This document shows, in pieces, positions 13,802 through 32,625 of a DNA stretch of 64,000 nucleotides (within the stretch, counting starts at the first letter, position 1; every line of letters begins with the position of its first letter). The notes under the pieces were generated by a model that ran no database searches, was not told the origin of the DNA, and saw only the letters and a program-made list of their open reading frames with translations. Both the position numbers and the translations under genes were made by a program. Source of the DNA: Chionis minor (taxonomy: Eukaryota; Chordata; Aves; Charadriiformes; Chionididae); assembly GCA_013398295.1 (NCBI GenBank), contig VZSF01008941.1, positions 62,242-126,241 on the forward strand, written 5' to 3'.

Positions 13802-16800
13802 TTCAGTTATCCTCTTGCAGCTCATTTTACTTGTGATTAAATCAAAATTAACGCCTCACTTTAGCATAGAGTTTAATCACTAACAGTCTGTTATCTCTTC
13901 AAAAGGTGAAACTGAAGCATAAGGAAAACACATTAAGGACAAAGTGGAAGTAAAAGTCTTGCTGTGCCCTGTTAGTTCAACCTTTATCCTTTCTTATTTA
14001 AAGGCTTACAGCTCATAAATTGTCTACGGGTTTCATGTATTTTTTTAAAAGTACATTCATCTCTTCAAGGTTAAAGTAAATGGGAATGAAGGGAGGGTTC
14101 TGGATGTTTGGACTTGGACTGTACATTCTGCAAAAGTCCATTTTTGGATCTGGTTTTTAACACACAAGGGGACCTCAGAAAGCATCTGAGCAAATAAAGA
14201 AGACTGGCCAAAACTGTATCCTAGTCACAGGGCTTTTTGGAGGCGAAAGGAGAAAGGAATGTTAATTTCCAAAAGTAATTGCACCATTTAAATATCTTAG
14301 AATATTGGCATCAAAGAACTTACTGTGAAATATTACTGTGCTATTAAAGTTTCTGGGCAATGACTTGGAAAAATCTCCATGATGCCAAAGATTTATTTAT
14401 CTTTAGTAACCTCTCGGCTCCCCACACAATCTGATTTTCCTGGAGGACTTTGCCTTTGAAAAAGTGTCACTGGATATATATTGGTTTCTGTGTGGGTCCC
14501 CTTCTTCGCTCGTGCCCCTGTGACTGTGTCTGTCGCTGACTCTGCCTGTGCAGGAGCTACGCTGTATCCTGCCAGTCTGTGGGAAGGTGTCCCACAGACA
14601 CCTGGTATGCCACGGAGGGGGAATATCTGCTCTCAGGAGTTTTGGAAACGGAGGCTAGATGACGATGGCCACCAATGTCCTTTGGCAGATGCCCCAGCAC
14701 CAGCAGAGGCTGGGTTAATGTGTTTGCTTTTGGGGAGGTAACACCACATGTGCTCCTTTTGGTCTCTGTGCTCTTGATCATCTAGGTGAGGTCTTGAAAT
14801 ACAGGCAGAACATTGTTTATATTTTTTGACCAGATGGGTTAATTGAAGTATCATTCATCAGAGGGTATTATATAATCTAGTAATATAATTGAATATAATT
14901 TAAGTATTGGTAAAAACTATGGGTCTTTCAAGCCTTTGTGATACGGCAGATAAGTAATAATGGCAAGGTGTTCGTCATGTTTTAGGAAACGGGGCTAAAC
15001 TCATCTTCCTTTTTGTAGGAGTTAAGGTGATAAAAAGAAGGGCATTATGTGCGGAGTGATCTGTTGCCCCTAGGTCATGCCGCTGGGGTGCTTGTGCTGT
15101 GCCCTGCCCCGGTGGTAGCTGAAATGATTGGATGGTGGCTGTTAGTTCCTTTCTGCTGAGATTCGGTCAGGAGGCAGGGATACGGTGCCGGTGGTGTGGA
15201 TCACTTGGCCCAGCCAGTGATCAGCGTGCTCTTCACTCCAAGTTTGCAAAGAAGGTAAGAAATAATGGGTGTCTTGCAGACACAGGAATTAAGCCCTATA
15301 TAGTGGTGAAGTGGGAAGAAAGTGTGCATGTGATCTTGATCTGCCGTGGAAGTAGCCCCTATCTACAGGCTAAGGAAGAAAAATCACGGCAGTCCTCTGT
15401 TTCTGGGGAGTCAGCAAGAACTCAAATTATTGTCCTTTCCTTTGTGGTATGGGTATGACTCATTGAGATTGCGGTGTTAGACCAGGCCATACCAGAAGAC
15501 TTTGACCTCATAAGCTCCTCACTCATTTTAGCAGCTGCGTGTATGAATGCCTGTTTATTTCAATAACTTATCTGTGCATTCTTGCTTTTAATGAAAACTG
15601 TAAATTAAACATCCTTTTCTGGAAATCCTTTGACATAGTACTCTTGAAAAGATCATATTTTGATTCTCTTTCTGATCTACAGGAACTGGATCTGAATTGT
15701 TGTTTAAACTAATCCAGTGACAGATTTTAAAAGAGCTAATTGCAAATTGAATTCATTGCACAAGAGTAAATAGAAACCAGATTGCAATAAAACCAGCTTT
15801 GATGGAATCCACTTTGGTTCACAATGTAGATAAGTATCGGCAATTTAAATATTTAAGTTGCCGTAATGGATGAGTCAGCATACTGCGTGATTTTTATGTT
15901 CCTTTTAAAACTACTTAGTTTTAAATGGAGTAGATGTGACTCGACTCTCAGCACTTTAAATCAGCCTTACACTGCTGTGAAAAATTGCCAGCCACAAAAA
16001 TCCACTTCTGCAACATTTATGGCAATGATGATGATGAAAAAAATAATTTAAGTTTTTATTTTCCCCAGGTGTGCGGAGGAGTATATTTTTGCAAGGCTGG
16101 TCTGGTTTTTTTGTTGCTCTGAGCTCACAAAAATCTTAAGAGCAGTATATAGTCAGTACTTCTAGAACAAGTAATACCAAGTACTGCATCTGAATTAGAA
16201 AAACCTGGGAGAGAAGGGCCTTCAGAAGTCATTTTTCTATCTGATACTAGACTGTTAATTTGAATTCGATAACTTTTATCTTATTACTGGCCTCAAAAGG
16301 ATGAAATCATTGCTGATTCCAGATAAAAATACATGTTGCTTGTTCCCAGAACTCCCTCAGTGTTGGTCTAACTACCGTATGGCTCGGGGCTTGAAAGGCT
16401 CATCTAGATGACACCTTAATACGAAGACAAAATGTTTTTAATTTTTATTATTAGGACATATTAATAGAGGTACTGTTTTTTCTCGGGGTAAGGAATGTTC
16501 CTTGCCCAACGATGCAATGGCTTTCGAGCAGCATTGGCAAGCTATACAATTACACATTTTGGTGCTTTCCAATAAAAGGAGAAGACATACAGCTGTAGGC
16601 TGTCTGAAATACCATCTCGGGCTGGCCTATAATCGGAAGAGTTTCTGCGTACGCTGTAGGTGTTGCGGACTGCTGAGTATTTTTCTGTTCCGGAGTAATA
16701 AGGGCTCTCGGGATGCGGGTGGAGTAGCAGAGAAGGCTGGGAGGAGAAGGAGTAAAAGGGCCAAAGACAAGTGGTGGATCTTTTTTCTTCCTGGGAGATG

Positions 16801-17850
16801 CTGCCACTATGGGGGAGAAGGGGATAATGTGCGGTGCCTCCCTCAAAGTTGTTTCCCTACTGTTTGCGTTTCCCTGGGTGTGGCAACCACAGGGTTTACC
16901 TTCCCACAGCGGAGACGAGCCGGTACGCCGACGGAAAGGAGGGTGTGCATGCGTGGGGAGGTTGGTAGGAAGGGCCTGGAAAGGAGAGAGGAGAACTGGG
17001 AGGGAAGCAAAGCAGCGTTGCGGTGCTTCCAGATGAGGGTGAGGAGGTGATGGCGCATGCGTTGACGGGGACTGAGGGTTGGCGAGGAGGCACATGTGAA
17101 TTACGGTCAAAAATGGTCACGATCCTCTTCAATGAGCAGCAAAGCAAGAGTTTTGTTGCAAACTGTTTCTTTATGGTGCAGTGCTGAGCGTCGGGAGTAG
17201 GAAACCACAGTGGCTATCCATCCTCTCCGCAGCGCGTAGCCTCTTCCCTGGGCCAGGTAAAGTGAGAAAGGAGAAGAAGGCTGCGGCTGGGCACCAGAGC
17301 TTGTGGAACTGGCTTGCCCTAGGGTAGAGATCAGGACCTACAGGAACCATCTTCTAGGTCCTGATAGATTTTATTAGACTTCCATGCAGAAATGGGGAAT
17401 GGCCTACCCGAGGACGTTGTGTTCCTGGAAAAAGCCGCGTGGAACGCAGTGAGCACATATAACTGAAGGATGAAAGGAGGGGAACAGTGAGTAGATGGCT
17501 TTAGGTGCAACTTTTAATTCTGAGTAGGATTTCATGGGGTCACAGCTTAACTGCCTTTTAATGAGAAACTATTCTGGTGCCTTTTGGTCTCATCTTGATG
17601 GGCCTTTCTCACAGTCCTCCCTTCCTCACTTAGGGCCCCGCGTTCCTGTTGCTTGTTCTTGAGCAATCTCCTGGAAATGGCTTCCTCTTTTTTGGTTTGC
17701 CCTGCTTGTTGCACTCTTACATTTCTACTTCTCCCTTTCCAGACTGACTCCATGCTTTTTCTATGTTAGCGGAGCGTCAACGTTCCAGACGGGCCAGCCG
17801 CTCCCTTCCGCACTTCCATTAATCCAACCGCAGCATTTCGCCATAGTATC
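13802..17850. other. Intergenic, DNAJC28 to TMEM50B promoter
   Basis: No convincing coding region or recognised transposon. Mostly AT-rich, with a moderately GC-rich block at about 16.6-17.3 kb described separately. Open frames in this block do not resemble known proteins. Confidence 0.5.
16600..17300. other. GC-enriched block with NRF1-like site
   Basis: GC content rises in an otherwise AT-rich spacer, with scattered CpGs and a GCGCATGCGT element at 17053-17062. It lies about 1 kb upstream of the main TMEM50B CpG island. It could be an upstream promoter, an enhancer or the start of a non-coding transcript; nothing in the sequence decides. Confidence 0.3.
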
Positions 17851-17879
17851 TCTACAATCTCGACGTCCGAGCTTTTGTA

Positions 17880-18680
17880 ACTGCCCGCAGCCTGTGTTTG
17901 CGGAGAAGATGGTTCTTCCCGATGCTGCCGGTGTGGCTCTCTTCCCAACGCTCTGGCACGGAACGGGCCAGAAAAGGAGAAGCGAATCCCAGGCGTGGGA
18001 AGTGTGACCGGAGTTCATCGAGGGTCAAAAAACCGGGGGCCGGTTGGTCTGGTTTTGGACACAGCGAGCCGACACCCCTTCGCGTCCGTCGCTCGCCCGA
18101 AACAGGCAGAAACAGCCTGGCCCGGCGGAGACACCGGGGCGGGGGGCGGGGCCTCCCCCCCCGGCCCAGGAAGAAAAGGGGCGGGGCTTGCGCCGGCCCC
18201 TCCTGCCGTCGCTGGCTAGCGTGGGCTGCCGCCTCGGCCAATCGTGGCGCCCCGTCCTCACCCAGCCTCCGGTGACGCGAAGCGCTCGCTTCCGATTGGC
18301 GGTCGGCCGCGTCGCTCGCGGGTCTCTGTCCCACCCCCCACCCCCCGCCTCGCGCTGCCGGCAGGCGGAAGAGTCTCGCCCAGGACGGGGGGTACGTGCG
18401 GCCGCTCTTTTCCTGCCGCGCCGGTGGGGGCGAGGGGCGGCGGGGCAGGGGGCGGCCGCAGCGGCGAAGGGCGGGGGGGAGTGGGGGGGTGAGGAGAGAG
18501 GGAGGGGTGCGGTTTGGCGGGAGGGTGGCGTGGGACACCCGCGTGCGGCGGCAGCGCGCGCGCCCGCCCGCTCGCCTCCAACGGCCCTCNGTCTACCCCC
18601 CCCACCCCCTCCGCCGCAGGGCCACAGCCAGGTCTTATGTCAGGGAACGGCGGCGGTAGGACTGAGCGGAAAGTCTGAGG
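17880..18680 (+). promoter_or_regulatory. TMEM50B: TMEM50B CpG-island promoter
   Basis: Dense CpG island with several Sp1-type GC boxes (for example GGGGCGGGGGGCGGGGCC near 18134 and GGGGCGGGGCTTGCGC near 18178) and two CCAAT boxes in opposite orientation. No TATA box. The first exon should lie at about 18.3-18.65 kb; candidate donors include GGGGG|GTACGT at 18392 and CCAG|GTCTTA near 18633. One ambiguous base is at 18590. The TMEM50B coding start is 6.6 kb downstream, so exon 1 would be non-coding. Confidence 0.7.
18238..18299. promoter_or_regulatory. Paired inverted CCAAT boxes with CRE half-site
   Basis: CCAAT at 18238-18242 on the plus strand and ATTGG (CCAAT on the minus strand) at 18295-18299 are about 57 bp apart. 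Between them lies GGTGACGCGA, an ATF/CREB-like half-site. This NF-Y/ATF arrangement is common in TATA-less and ER-stress-responsive promoters. Confidence 0.5.
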
Positions 18681-18690
18681 TCCGTAGATG

Positions 18691-18728
18691 AAATTTTTAA
18701 AAAAAAATATTTTTTTTTTAAAAAAATA
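18691..18728. repeat. A/T palindromic tract at CpG-island edge
   Basis: About 38 bases of pure A/T arranged as alternating T and A runs, largely self-complementary, directly downstream of the CpG island. It could be a nucleosome-excluding element or a recombinogenic hairpin. Confidence 0.6.
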
Positions 18729-20199
18729 TGTTTTTCTAAGTAATGCTGCCCTCAGCGTAACAATTACTGTCAGGACTTTGATTGCTGCTTTGGGATTCAT
18801 CTTCATATTGCCCAGTCATGGCTTGAGCTCGTTAAATAAATATTGATACCCGTAATACACTCTTACGAGCAAAAATAGGCCCGTGGATAATTGCAGAATT
18901 GATCTTTTTTTTTTCCTTTTTCCCTGACTCTCTCAAGTCTTCAAACTTTATCAGTGCTCTCAAAGAAGAGTTGCTGTAGACAGCAGTCACATTGCTCTGG
19001 GGCTATGTGTCAAGCGGATTCGTGTAAAGCGACTCTCTGTTTAATAATTTTGCCACACAGCCTTTTTTTTTTTGTGTAGGTTCATTTAAAAGTTCCTGTC
19101 TTTCTGTAATACTTAAAAACTAGACAATAAAGCATAGGCCTACGGTATGTGGGAAACTGAAAGTGAAACGGCATGTAATTACTGAAATGAATAACTGGTC
19201 TAAGGACCCCCCTTAAAAAAAGTTACAACGGACTTGACAGAAATGTTCACATAAGCTTCTTACAGTGACTCTGCCAAATACTTTCCCCATACACCCAGGC
19301 TATGAAAAGGTATGTAGCTTAAGGCATATTCTGATTGCTTGCTTGTGGAAGGTGCTGCCTTCTTTGAGGAAAATAGGCTTTTCTTCCTGACTTTAAATTT
19401 CTCCTGTCTGTCTTTTGCTTTCATCTTTGGAAAGACCTGTTCTTTGCTAACGTCACAGTATTCCAGGGACCTTGCGCAGCTTAAGACAGTTTTCTTTGTG
19501 CAGGATTTTTCTATTTTCTTGCAACTGCTTTAATATTTTGTTCAAGTCAATGCATTTTGGGAGAGAGAAACTGATTTTTTGGATGAAAATTTTGACCACC
19601 AATTCCTGTGTTTTCGTTTCACTTCATTTGTCTGAGTAATATACTATTTTTTTTTTGAGCGCTACCGTCTTCCAGGTATTACTTTTACAGTGAGTATAGC
19701 TGTCCTTGTTAGTTCTTCAGTCACCAACTTGTTCTTGCAATTGTTCTTGTGTTTCTGTTTATTGGACTTGTGTGAGAAATGTTTCCTGAGAACGCTGGGA
19801 GAACCTGTCCTGCCCTTGGAAAAGGGGAGGAGACAGATTGTAGGAAGGGCATTGAAGGACAGCTAATGCAAAGGGGTTTGCTTATTTCCTTGGTGTGAAG
19901 TATGTGGATGTAAAAGTTTAAACCAAGAGAGATGAGTTTTGTACCTTTATTCAGGTAAGAAAGTCCAGCTGAAAGGATCTGTTTTCATCAGTTTTCTGCC
20001 TGTGTAGTAGGATACATTCGGGCTGAAACCTATATATGTGGCCATTTTAACCCATATGAGGATAAACTGTAGCCTAGCTCTGGTGGTCTTGGTGGAGGCT
20101 CAGCTTCACAATATCACTGGTCTTTCGCAGTTGAAATATAGCTTATAGTTTTCTTCCTTCTTTGCTAGCGTGTTGACAACTATGTACATGTGGAACATT

Positions 20200-21008
20200 A
20201 TCATAGAATTGCAGAATGGGTTGCAAAGGACCTTCAAAAATCAGCTAGTCCAACCCCCCTGCCACGAGCAGGGACATCTTTCACTAGGTCGGGTTGCTCA
20301 AAGCCCCATCCAACCTGACCTTGAATGCTTCCAGTGATGGGGCAGCCACATCTTCTCTGGGCAACCTGTTCCAGTGTCTCACTGCCCTCACAGTAAAGAA
20401 TTTCTTACCTTGTGTCCAGCCTCTTTCAAGTTAAAACTGTTGGCCTTTGTCCTGTCACTACAGGCTTTAGTAATAGGTCTCAAACCGGGACACTCTCTGT
20501 CTTTCTTATATGCCCCCTTTAAGTACTGAAAGGCTGCAGAAAGGTCTTCCTGGAGCCTTCTCTTCTCCAGGCTGAACTCTCTCAGCCTTTCTTCATAGGA
20601 GGGGTGTTCCAGCCTTCCCAAATGGGAGGTCCCCATTTTTGTGTCCCTTCTCTGGATCCACGTTCACAGGTCTATGTCTTTCTTGTGCTGGGGACTCCAG
20701 AGCTGGAGGCAGTACTGCAGGTGGGGTCTCAAGAGAGTGGAGCAGAGCAGGAGAATCGCCTCCCTCCACCTGTTTCTTGTTCTGCAGCCCGGGATGGGAC
20801 TGGCTTTCTGGGCTGCAAGCATGCATTGCTGGGTCGTGTCCTTTTTTTCCACAGGGCAGCTCTCATTCCATTCGTCCCCAAGTCTATATTGATACTGAGG
20901 ATTGCCCCAGCCCAGGCACAGGACCTTGTATGTCATGAGGTGGGCCCACTCCTCAAGCCTGTCAGGGTCCCTCTGGATGGTGTCCCTTCCTCTAGCCTAT
21001 CTGCATAC
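20200..21008 (-). mobile_element. CR1 LINE fragment (3' end), antisense in TMEM50B intron 1
   Basis: The plus strand begins with the reversed CR1 tail (ATCATAGAATTGCAGAATGG). On the minus strand the frame reads [20 protein letters not shown] and [20 protein letters not shown], the CR1 ORF2 C-terminal region. Several frameshifts and stops break the frame. 5'-truncated, as usual for CR1. Confidence 0.9.
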
Positions 21009-22448
21009 CCCTTCCCCCTAGCATATTAAACCCAATAGTGCACGATAGCTGGGTCTTTATTTAACAACTTGTGAGAGGGTGGCCAGGCTCTTGCATTTGG
21101 GTTGGCTCTGTGCTGTCCGTCCTTCCAGTAAATCCGACAGGCACTATACTTACCTTTTAAATGAGAACACCTGTTCTGTAGGCTGGGTGAATTGTTCTGG
21201 CATCCCGCCGTCTGCTTCCTGCTGTCCTTTTTTTATGGAAACCCCACATCCCTTGTTGGTCTTGCCCTCTACATGTGGTTGCCCTCAATCAGGTGTGCAT
21301 TTGATCAGAGACGGCATTGTCCTCTCACAGAGACAGGAATATCCGCGTGTTGGTCACAGAGCACAGTTTCGTTCAATAATGCTGGAAGAAATGATGTGTA
21401 GCTGCTTTTTAGTGATGTATCTGTGAAGTCTATACACATATGGGGCTATGTCAGTAGTAGGAGAAATGTTTAATTACTTTTACTGTTAAGTGCAGGGTCT
21501 CTTGAAATACCTGTATGAAGGACTCCTTTGCAGAAGCCTGAATGGCATCAGTTAATGCTTAGATCATCTTAGAAAAAGGGCAGAGGCATCAGCACCTCCG
21601 TTTCCTTTTACTGCTTATGCTTGCATGCCTGCTCGAGCGCTAAGCTTTCTTTGTGAAATCAAAGCTACCTTCTGGCATTAGACACCTGTAGAAATAATTC
21701 TAGATGACTTGTCTGTGTTCTGTTGCAAATTCTCTGCACCATGTTTCCTGTCTTATTCCAGTGAAACAGGAGAATGGTGTTATCAGTTAGGAGTCTTTGT
21801 TGTAGAAAGACCACCAGCAGATAGTGCTTATCTCATCTGTTCACATTATATAGGGTGCTTCTGTCCTGAGCACAAAGATAAGGTTAAAACAAAGTGCAGG
21901 TTTGTGAGCCAGCATCAAGCACCAAAAATATAATTTTTGTTAAAAAAAATATGCTTCGGTAGAAGGTTGCCCTATATCTTAGGAACGTATTTAAAAAAAC
22001 AAGTCAACTTTTTCTAGCCTCCCTAGCTTCACTCATTTGTCACTAATGCCGTTGTGAAAACTCCATTTAATATCCAATATCATTAAGTATCGAGAAAAAT
22101 TTTTGTCTTGGATTTTTGAAGTGAGCAAAATGCCTCCAGCTTGTCACCTCATGTTTAGAAAACACTTAACAATTAAGATGTCTTTGTGCAATGTATGGTA
22201 TCCATAATGTTTATCATTACTGACTTGGCAAAGTTGAAAGGGTTTTACTAGGATAAATGCTAGTCAGTTTTTGCATTGGAAGTTGGCTTAATTATGTTAG
22301 CTGGCAAAACAAACTGTATATTCTCTTTAAATCATAGAAGGGAATGATTTTTTTCACTTTGTTTTAGCCTTTTGAACTAGAGCATTTTTGCAGCAGTAAG
22401 ATTTCTTTCATTAAGTCATCCAGGAATTTAAAAGGCTGTTTCTTAAGT

Positions 22449-23263
22449 ATCACAGAAGGGTTGATGTTGGAAGGCAGCTCTGGAGGGCATCTGCTCCAAA
22501 CCCCCCCAGCTCAAGTAGGGCCAGCCAGAGCCAGTTGCCCAGGTGGCTTTTGAATATCCCCAAGGATGGAGACTCCACAACCTCTCTGGGCAACCTGTGC
22601 CAGTGCTCGGGTCACCCTCACAGTGGAAAAGTGTTTCCTGATGTTCAGAGAGAACCTCCCGTGTTTCAGTTTGTGCCCGTTGCCTCTGGTGCTGTCAGTG
22701 GGCAATTGGAAAGAGCCTGGCTCTGTCCTCTCTGCACCCTCCTGTCATGTATTTATATCCATTGGTAAGACCCCCCTGAGCCTTCTCTTCTCCAGGCTGA
22801 GCAGTCCCAGCTTGCTCAGCTTTTCCTCATAGGAGAGGTGCTCCAATCCTTTCCCCATCTTCGTAGCCCTTTGCTGGGCTCTCTCCAGTGTGTCCATGTC
22901 TTTCTTGTACTGGGGAGCTCAGACCTGGACACAGTGCTCCAGGCATGGCCTCACCAGGTCTGAGTAGAGGGGAAGGATCTTCTCCCTTGGCCTGTGTGCA
23001 ATACTCCTCCTAATTCAGCCCTGGATACCACTCACCTTCTTTGAAGTAAGGGCATATCTCTGTCTCATGCTCAACTTGGTGTCCACCAGGACCCCCAGGT
23101 CCTTTCTTGCCAAGCTGCGTGCCAGCTGGGTGGCCCCCAGCACATACTGGTGCGTGGAGTTGTTCTTCCCCAGTGCAAGATTGGGAATTTGCCCTTGTTG
23201 AGCTTCATGAGGTTCCTGTCAGCACATTTCTCCAGCCTGTTGAGGTACCTCTGGATGGCATCC
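22449..23263 (-). mobile_element. CR1 LINE fragment, older subfamily, antisense
   Basis: Plus strand from TATCACAGAAGGGTTGATGT through AGCCAGTTGCCCAGGTGGC, GGATGGAGACTCCACAACCT and CTTCTCTTCCAGGCTGAGCA-type text to GAGGTACCTCTGGATGGCAT. This is reverse-oriented CR1 3' sequence. It is more diverged than the 20.2-kb copy and lacks clean terminal octamers. Confidence 0.88.
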
Positions 23264-24974
23264 AAGTAGAGGGTGAAAAATAATTTCTGTTGTTGTTGAC
23301 TTATCTGAAATAATTCTTTTTCAGTGGCTTTTCTTGACCTGCTTTCTGAATTGCAGTAGAACTTTACACTATGCTTGAAGGAGGTGATTTTATTTAGGTG
23401 TGTAATACTATTTAAATGGCCCATTATGGGGGAAAAAAATCCGAAAATACAGCTCTGAAGAAATGCAGCTTCGGTCATTCTGAAAATGACGGAAAGTATA
23501 TTTACAGGCAAGGTAATAACTTTGGTTGATTTGACATGACCGCCATTGTGTTCAGTGGGGAGAAGAAACAGCGCAGCGTGTTTGTGTCCTTACCCCTGCC
23601 CGTGGCTAGCCCCACCACAGGGTGACAGCTGTGTAGTCTGTAGCGACAACAGCAGTGGCAAGCAGGAGCCGTGTTGCAGTGTGGGTGGCCAAGGAGCTGG
23701 GAAGAGAAGGGAGGGATTTACTGCAGGATGAGGAAGAGACGTGTTCGCGGTTTGAAGAGGAACAGCTACAGTAGAGATGGGGCCATTTTAAGAGTGGAAA
23801 AGAAGGAAGGGCTGTAGGAGCAGTCCTAAATCCGTAATAGTACGGTGCGGCAATTTTGTGTGGAAGTTTTAGAAACAATAGAGATCTGAAAATTGCTAAG
23901 TAAAAGTGTAATCTATCAAAATAACTGTATGGTTGAGCCCAGATACTGTACCAAAAAAAAAAAATTCTGGAATTGGGTGATTGATTTTAATGCTTTAAGG
24001 TAGCGTCATAACTATGGATGGATTTCTGGACTAGATTCAGGAGGACAAACTTTTATCTTATTTATAGGAGGTGGCCTGTGTTTGTAGGGTAGGCAAACTC
24101 CATTTATTTATTGTTTACTTCTTGGTGTGCATTTCTAATTACTGTAATTAACCAGAAAAATGTTCTACATCAGACTGTCCTGTAATGTAATCATAAAGGA
24201 TGTTTGTCTGTTGTTAGCCTCTAACAAGCATCTGGAAATTATTTATGGTAGGTTGGGAAAATACAGAAGCTGACAATGCTGAATCAAAAGAGAGCGGCAT
24301 TATGAGTGTCTGTGAGTCACTGCTAAATGTAAAAACTGTAACTATTCTGACTTCTGACACTCAAACTGTATATGCTAATTATACTGTGAGGATTGATGCA
24401 ACGTAATGCAGAATCTTTTATAGCTACTATTTCACCAAATTGAGAACTGTGTTGTTTCAGTATTCACTTTGTACCACTAATTAACTTTGCTTTCCTCTTT
24501 CTGTATTTAAAGTTCTGTATGATCCTCTCTCTGTGAAGTGGGACGTTCTTTACCCTTGGTATTAGTTGATTCACTGAGCTGATCCCTTTTCCCCTGTGTT
24601 AGAAAGGCACTATATTATCTATCTTATTTGGAAACTGGAAATAAGGGTGTCTTATGCAAGGTTCCTTGGCCTGACTCAAAGACCAAGTTCTGATCTGCAT
24701 ACGAAGCCCTGTCGTATGTATCTTACTTTTTTTAACTGCTAGTGCCAGGGAGAGCATTATGGCTTGAAGATGAAACTTAGTTTGAAATACTTGCTTTTTT
24801 GCTCCCCTTTTTTGTTTGCTTTTATTTTTGCGTTTCATAGATTTGAACAAACAGTACATTCTATTTAATATCTCTTCTGTTTATCGCTTATCGTAGGTAC
24901 GATTATTTCTATATAATGCATAAGTTTTTGGGTTCTGTGATGATTTTATTTTGTAATTCTATTTGTAAGCTAGA

Positions 24975-25045
24975 TTGTTTTGTTTTTTGGGGCTTTTTTT
25001 TGTTTTGTTTCTTGGGGTTTGTTTGGTTTGGGTTTTTTTTTTTCT
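24975..25045 (+). repeat. T/G-rich low-complexity tract
   Basis: Runs of T interrupted by single or double G (GTTTTGTTT-like), without a fixed period. Confidence 0.6.
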
Positions 25046-25271
25046 TAAATATAGCTCAATATAGAATTCATAGAGTATATGGAATATTTAATTCTGTAAA
25101 AAACCCACCACATTGTAAAAATTGCTCACAAGAGTTGTAAAGCATCTCAAGATTTTGCTACTTTGTATTAAATGCATCTTTGGCTGTGTTTCAGGTATTT
25201 AGGACACGGTTGTTAATGGAAAAATTCATGTATAGTTACAAAATAAGAAGGGCCATCTAATCTTTGAGGAA

Positions 25272-31066
<5,795 letters not shown>

Positions 31067-32625
31067 GAGATCACGTACAGCATTGTCTATTCCATAGTTG
31101 CTATGTCGTACTATGTATGTAGATATATTTACATTTATTTGTTCTTGGTTTGCTTTCTACACTGTATGGACTGAGACAAATTACAGTTTCTGTAATAAGC
31201 TCCCTCTTTTCACAGGACAGATTTGTGAATATGTACATACGATTGTATATATCTTAAAAAGGGAATATCAGGCCTTCTTTCTGAAATCTTCGGGCTTATT
31301 TCTTCAAATACATGGGTTTCCATCAGCTCCTAAGACTTTATCTTCCAAACCTTCACATGTGTCAGAGACCTCAGTGGATCTATTAGTGACCGAGCAGGAT
31401 AAAACCCATCCTCTCTAATAGGGGTCATTACTTTTATGCAGATGTGAGCTAGAGCTGATTTTGCCAGGGCTGAGAGCGAGGGCTGCCTGGGCAACCTGAA
31501 GGCGTAGTCAGTGTACGGATGTGACCCAGCTAGGCCTGGATTTAATGAGGGTACGTTCTGTTGTGTGCTGAGAGAAGAGCTGATTTTAAGAATTTTGTAT
31601 AACTGTTCAGAAAAATATAAAGTAGCTATTTTTTTGTAAAAGGTTATGAATTTTTAAACAAGGCCCTCCGTTAAGCAGGTTCTGCATGGTGAATCAAACC
31701 GTTCCCGACTTCTGATTGCTACAGCACAAATAACATTTGGTAGCAGCGCAGTCCTTAGAATTAATTTCATGCTGTTCAGTGTAATAGATACCAATTAGCA
31801 TTTAAAGTATTTACCGATGTTAGAATACAAAAAAAAAAAAGAAAACAAGACCAAAAATGATGCCAGTCATACTTAAGGAATATAAAGAATAAATGAGAGT
31901 CAGACTAACATCTTTAAAATTAGGCTAGCATCATTTTCTCCAGGGGAGGCTTTTTGCTGATAAATGAACAGTTATCCTGCTACCTATTACCTTTTCTATT
32001 TAAAAGGCAAGCATTTCAAGTGGGGATACAGTAGATGTATTTATTGCTCACAATCTTACCTTGAAATAATTGCCAGTTTTAGGACTGCCATTTGCCCCAG
32101 TTAAAGTGTAGTTATCTCCTAAATTTCACAAGCACTTTATGGGAATGCTTCCATTATCAAAATCCCGTTTCTTCTAGCTGGAGCATACAGAAAGGGCAAA
32201 CAGTGACATTTTATAGCTTTGGGCTGATCTTGTATGTTCATCTTGCTGTTAGTGACTTCCTTATCTCATGAGTTCTATGTGGTTTTTAAAGCATTTGAAA
32301 TCTACCTTGTGTCTAAAAGCTTCCATGTACCGAGACCGCTGACCAAACGGTATTAAACTGCAGAATGTAACTTCTGTGCATGATTACTGTATACTGTTAG
32401 TCATCTAACTGCTCCCTTGTGGGAATCTCTCCAGTGGACAGAATATGAAGCAAATACTGCAGCTGAAATTGTGCTACTGGCTAGACTAACTTCATCCCGG
32501 TTTCACCAACCGTCCTGCAGTGAGCTAGGATATAGTCACCGGTGGTAATCATCGCTCTGTACATAAGTTGTCTGTTTGGTTGTAATTTCAGAAAACTGCA
32601 ATAAACTTTATCTTACATTCTCAAA
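31067..32625 (+). other. TMEM50B: TMEM50B 3' UTR
   Basis: No further coding sequence. An internal AATAAA at 31888-31893 could give a short form (about 0.85 kb). The best distal signal is AATAAA at 32600-32605, followed by T/A-rich sequence. Confidence 0.55.
32600..32605 (+). terminator. TMEM50B: Distal polyadenylation signal of TMEM50B
   Basis: AATAAA in the context CTGCAATAAACTTTATC. Confidence 0.5.

Larger units (their letters stand above)
18729..25194 (+). other. TMEM50B: Presumptive TMEM50B intron 1
   Basis: Sequence between the CpG-island first exon and the first coding exon, whose acceptor is GTGTTTCAG ending at 25194. It holds two antisense CR1 fragments (20.2 and 22.4 kb) and a T/G-rich low-complexity patch at about 24975-25045. 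No other coding sequence was recognised. Confidence 0.55.

Noticed and set aside
16502..17110. Overlapping 180-residue frames on both strands
   Set aside because: Composition is biased, frames mirror each other and no domain is recognisable; GC-enriched non-coding DNA explains them.
18044..18806. Pro/Arg-rich frames in the TMEM50B CpG island
   Set aside because: Low-complexity translation of GC-rich promoter on both strands; contain an ambiguous base.
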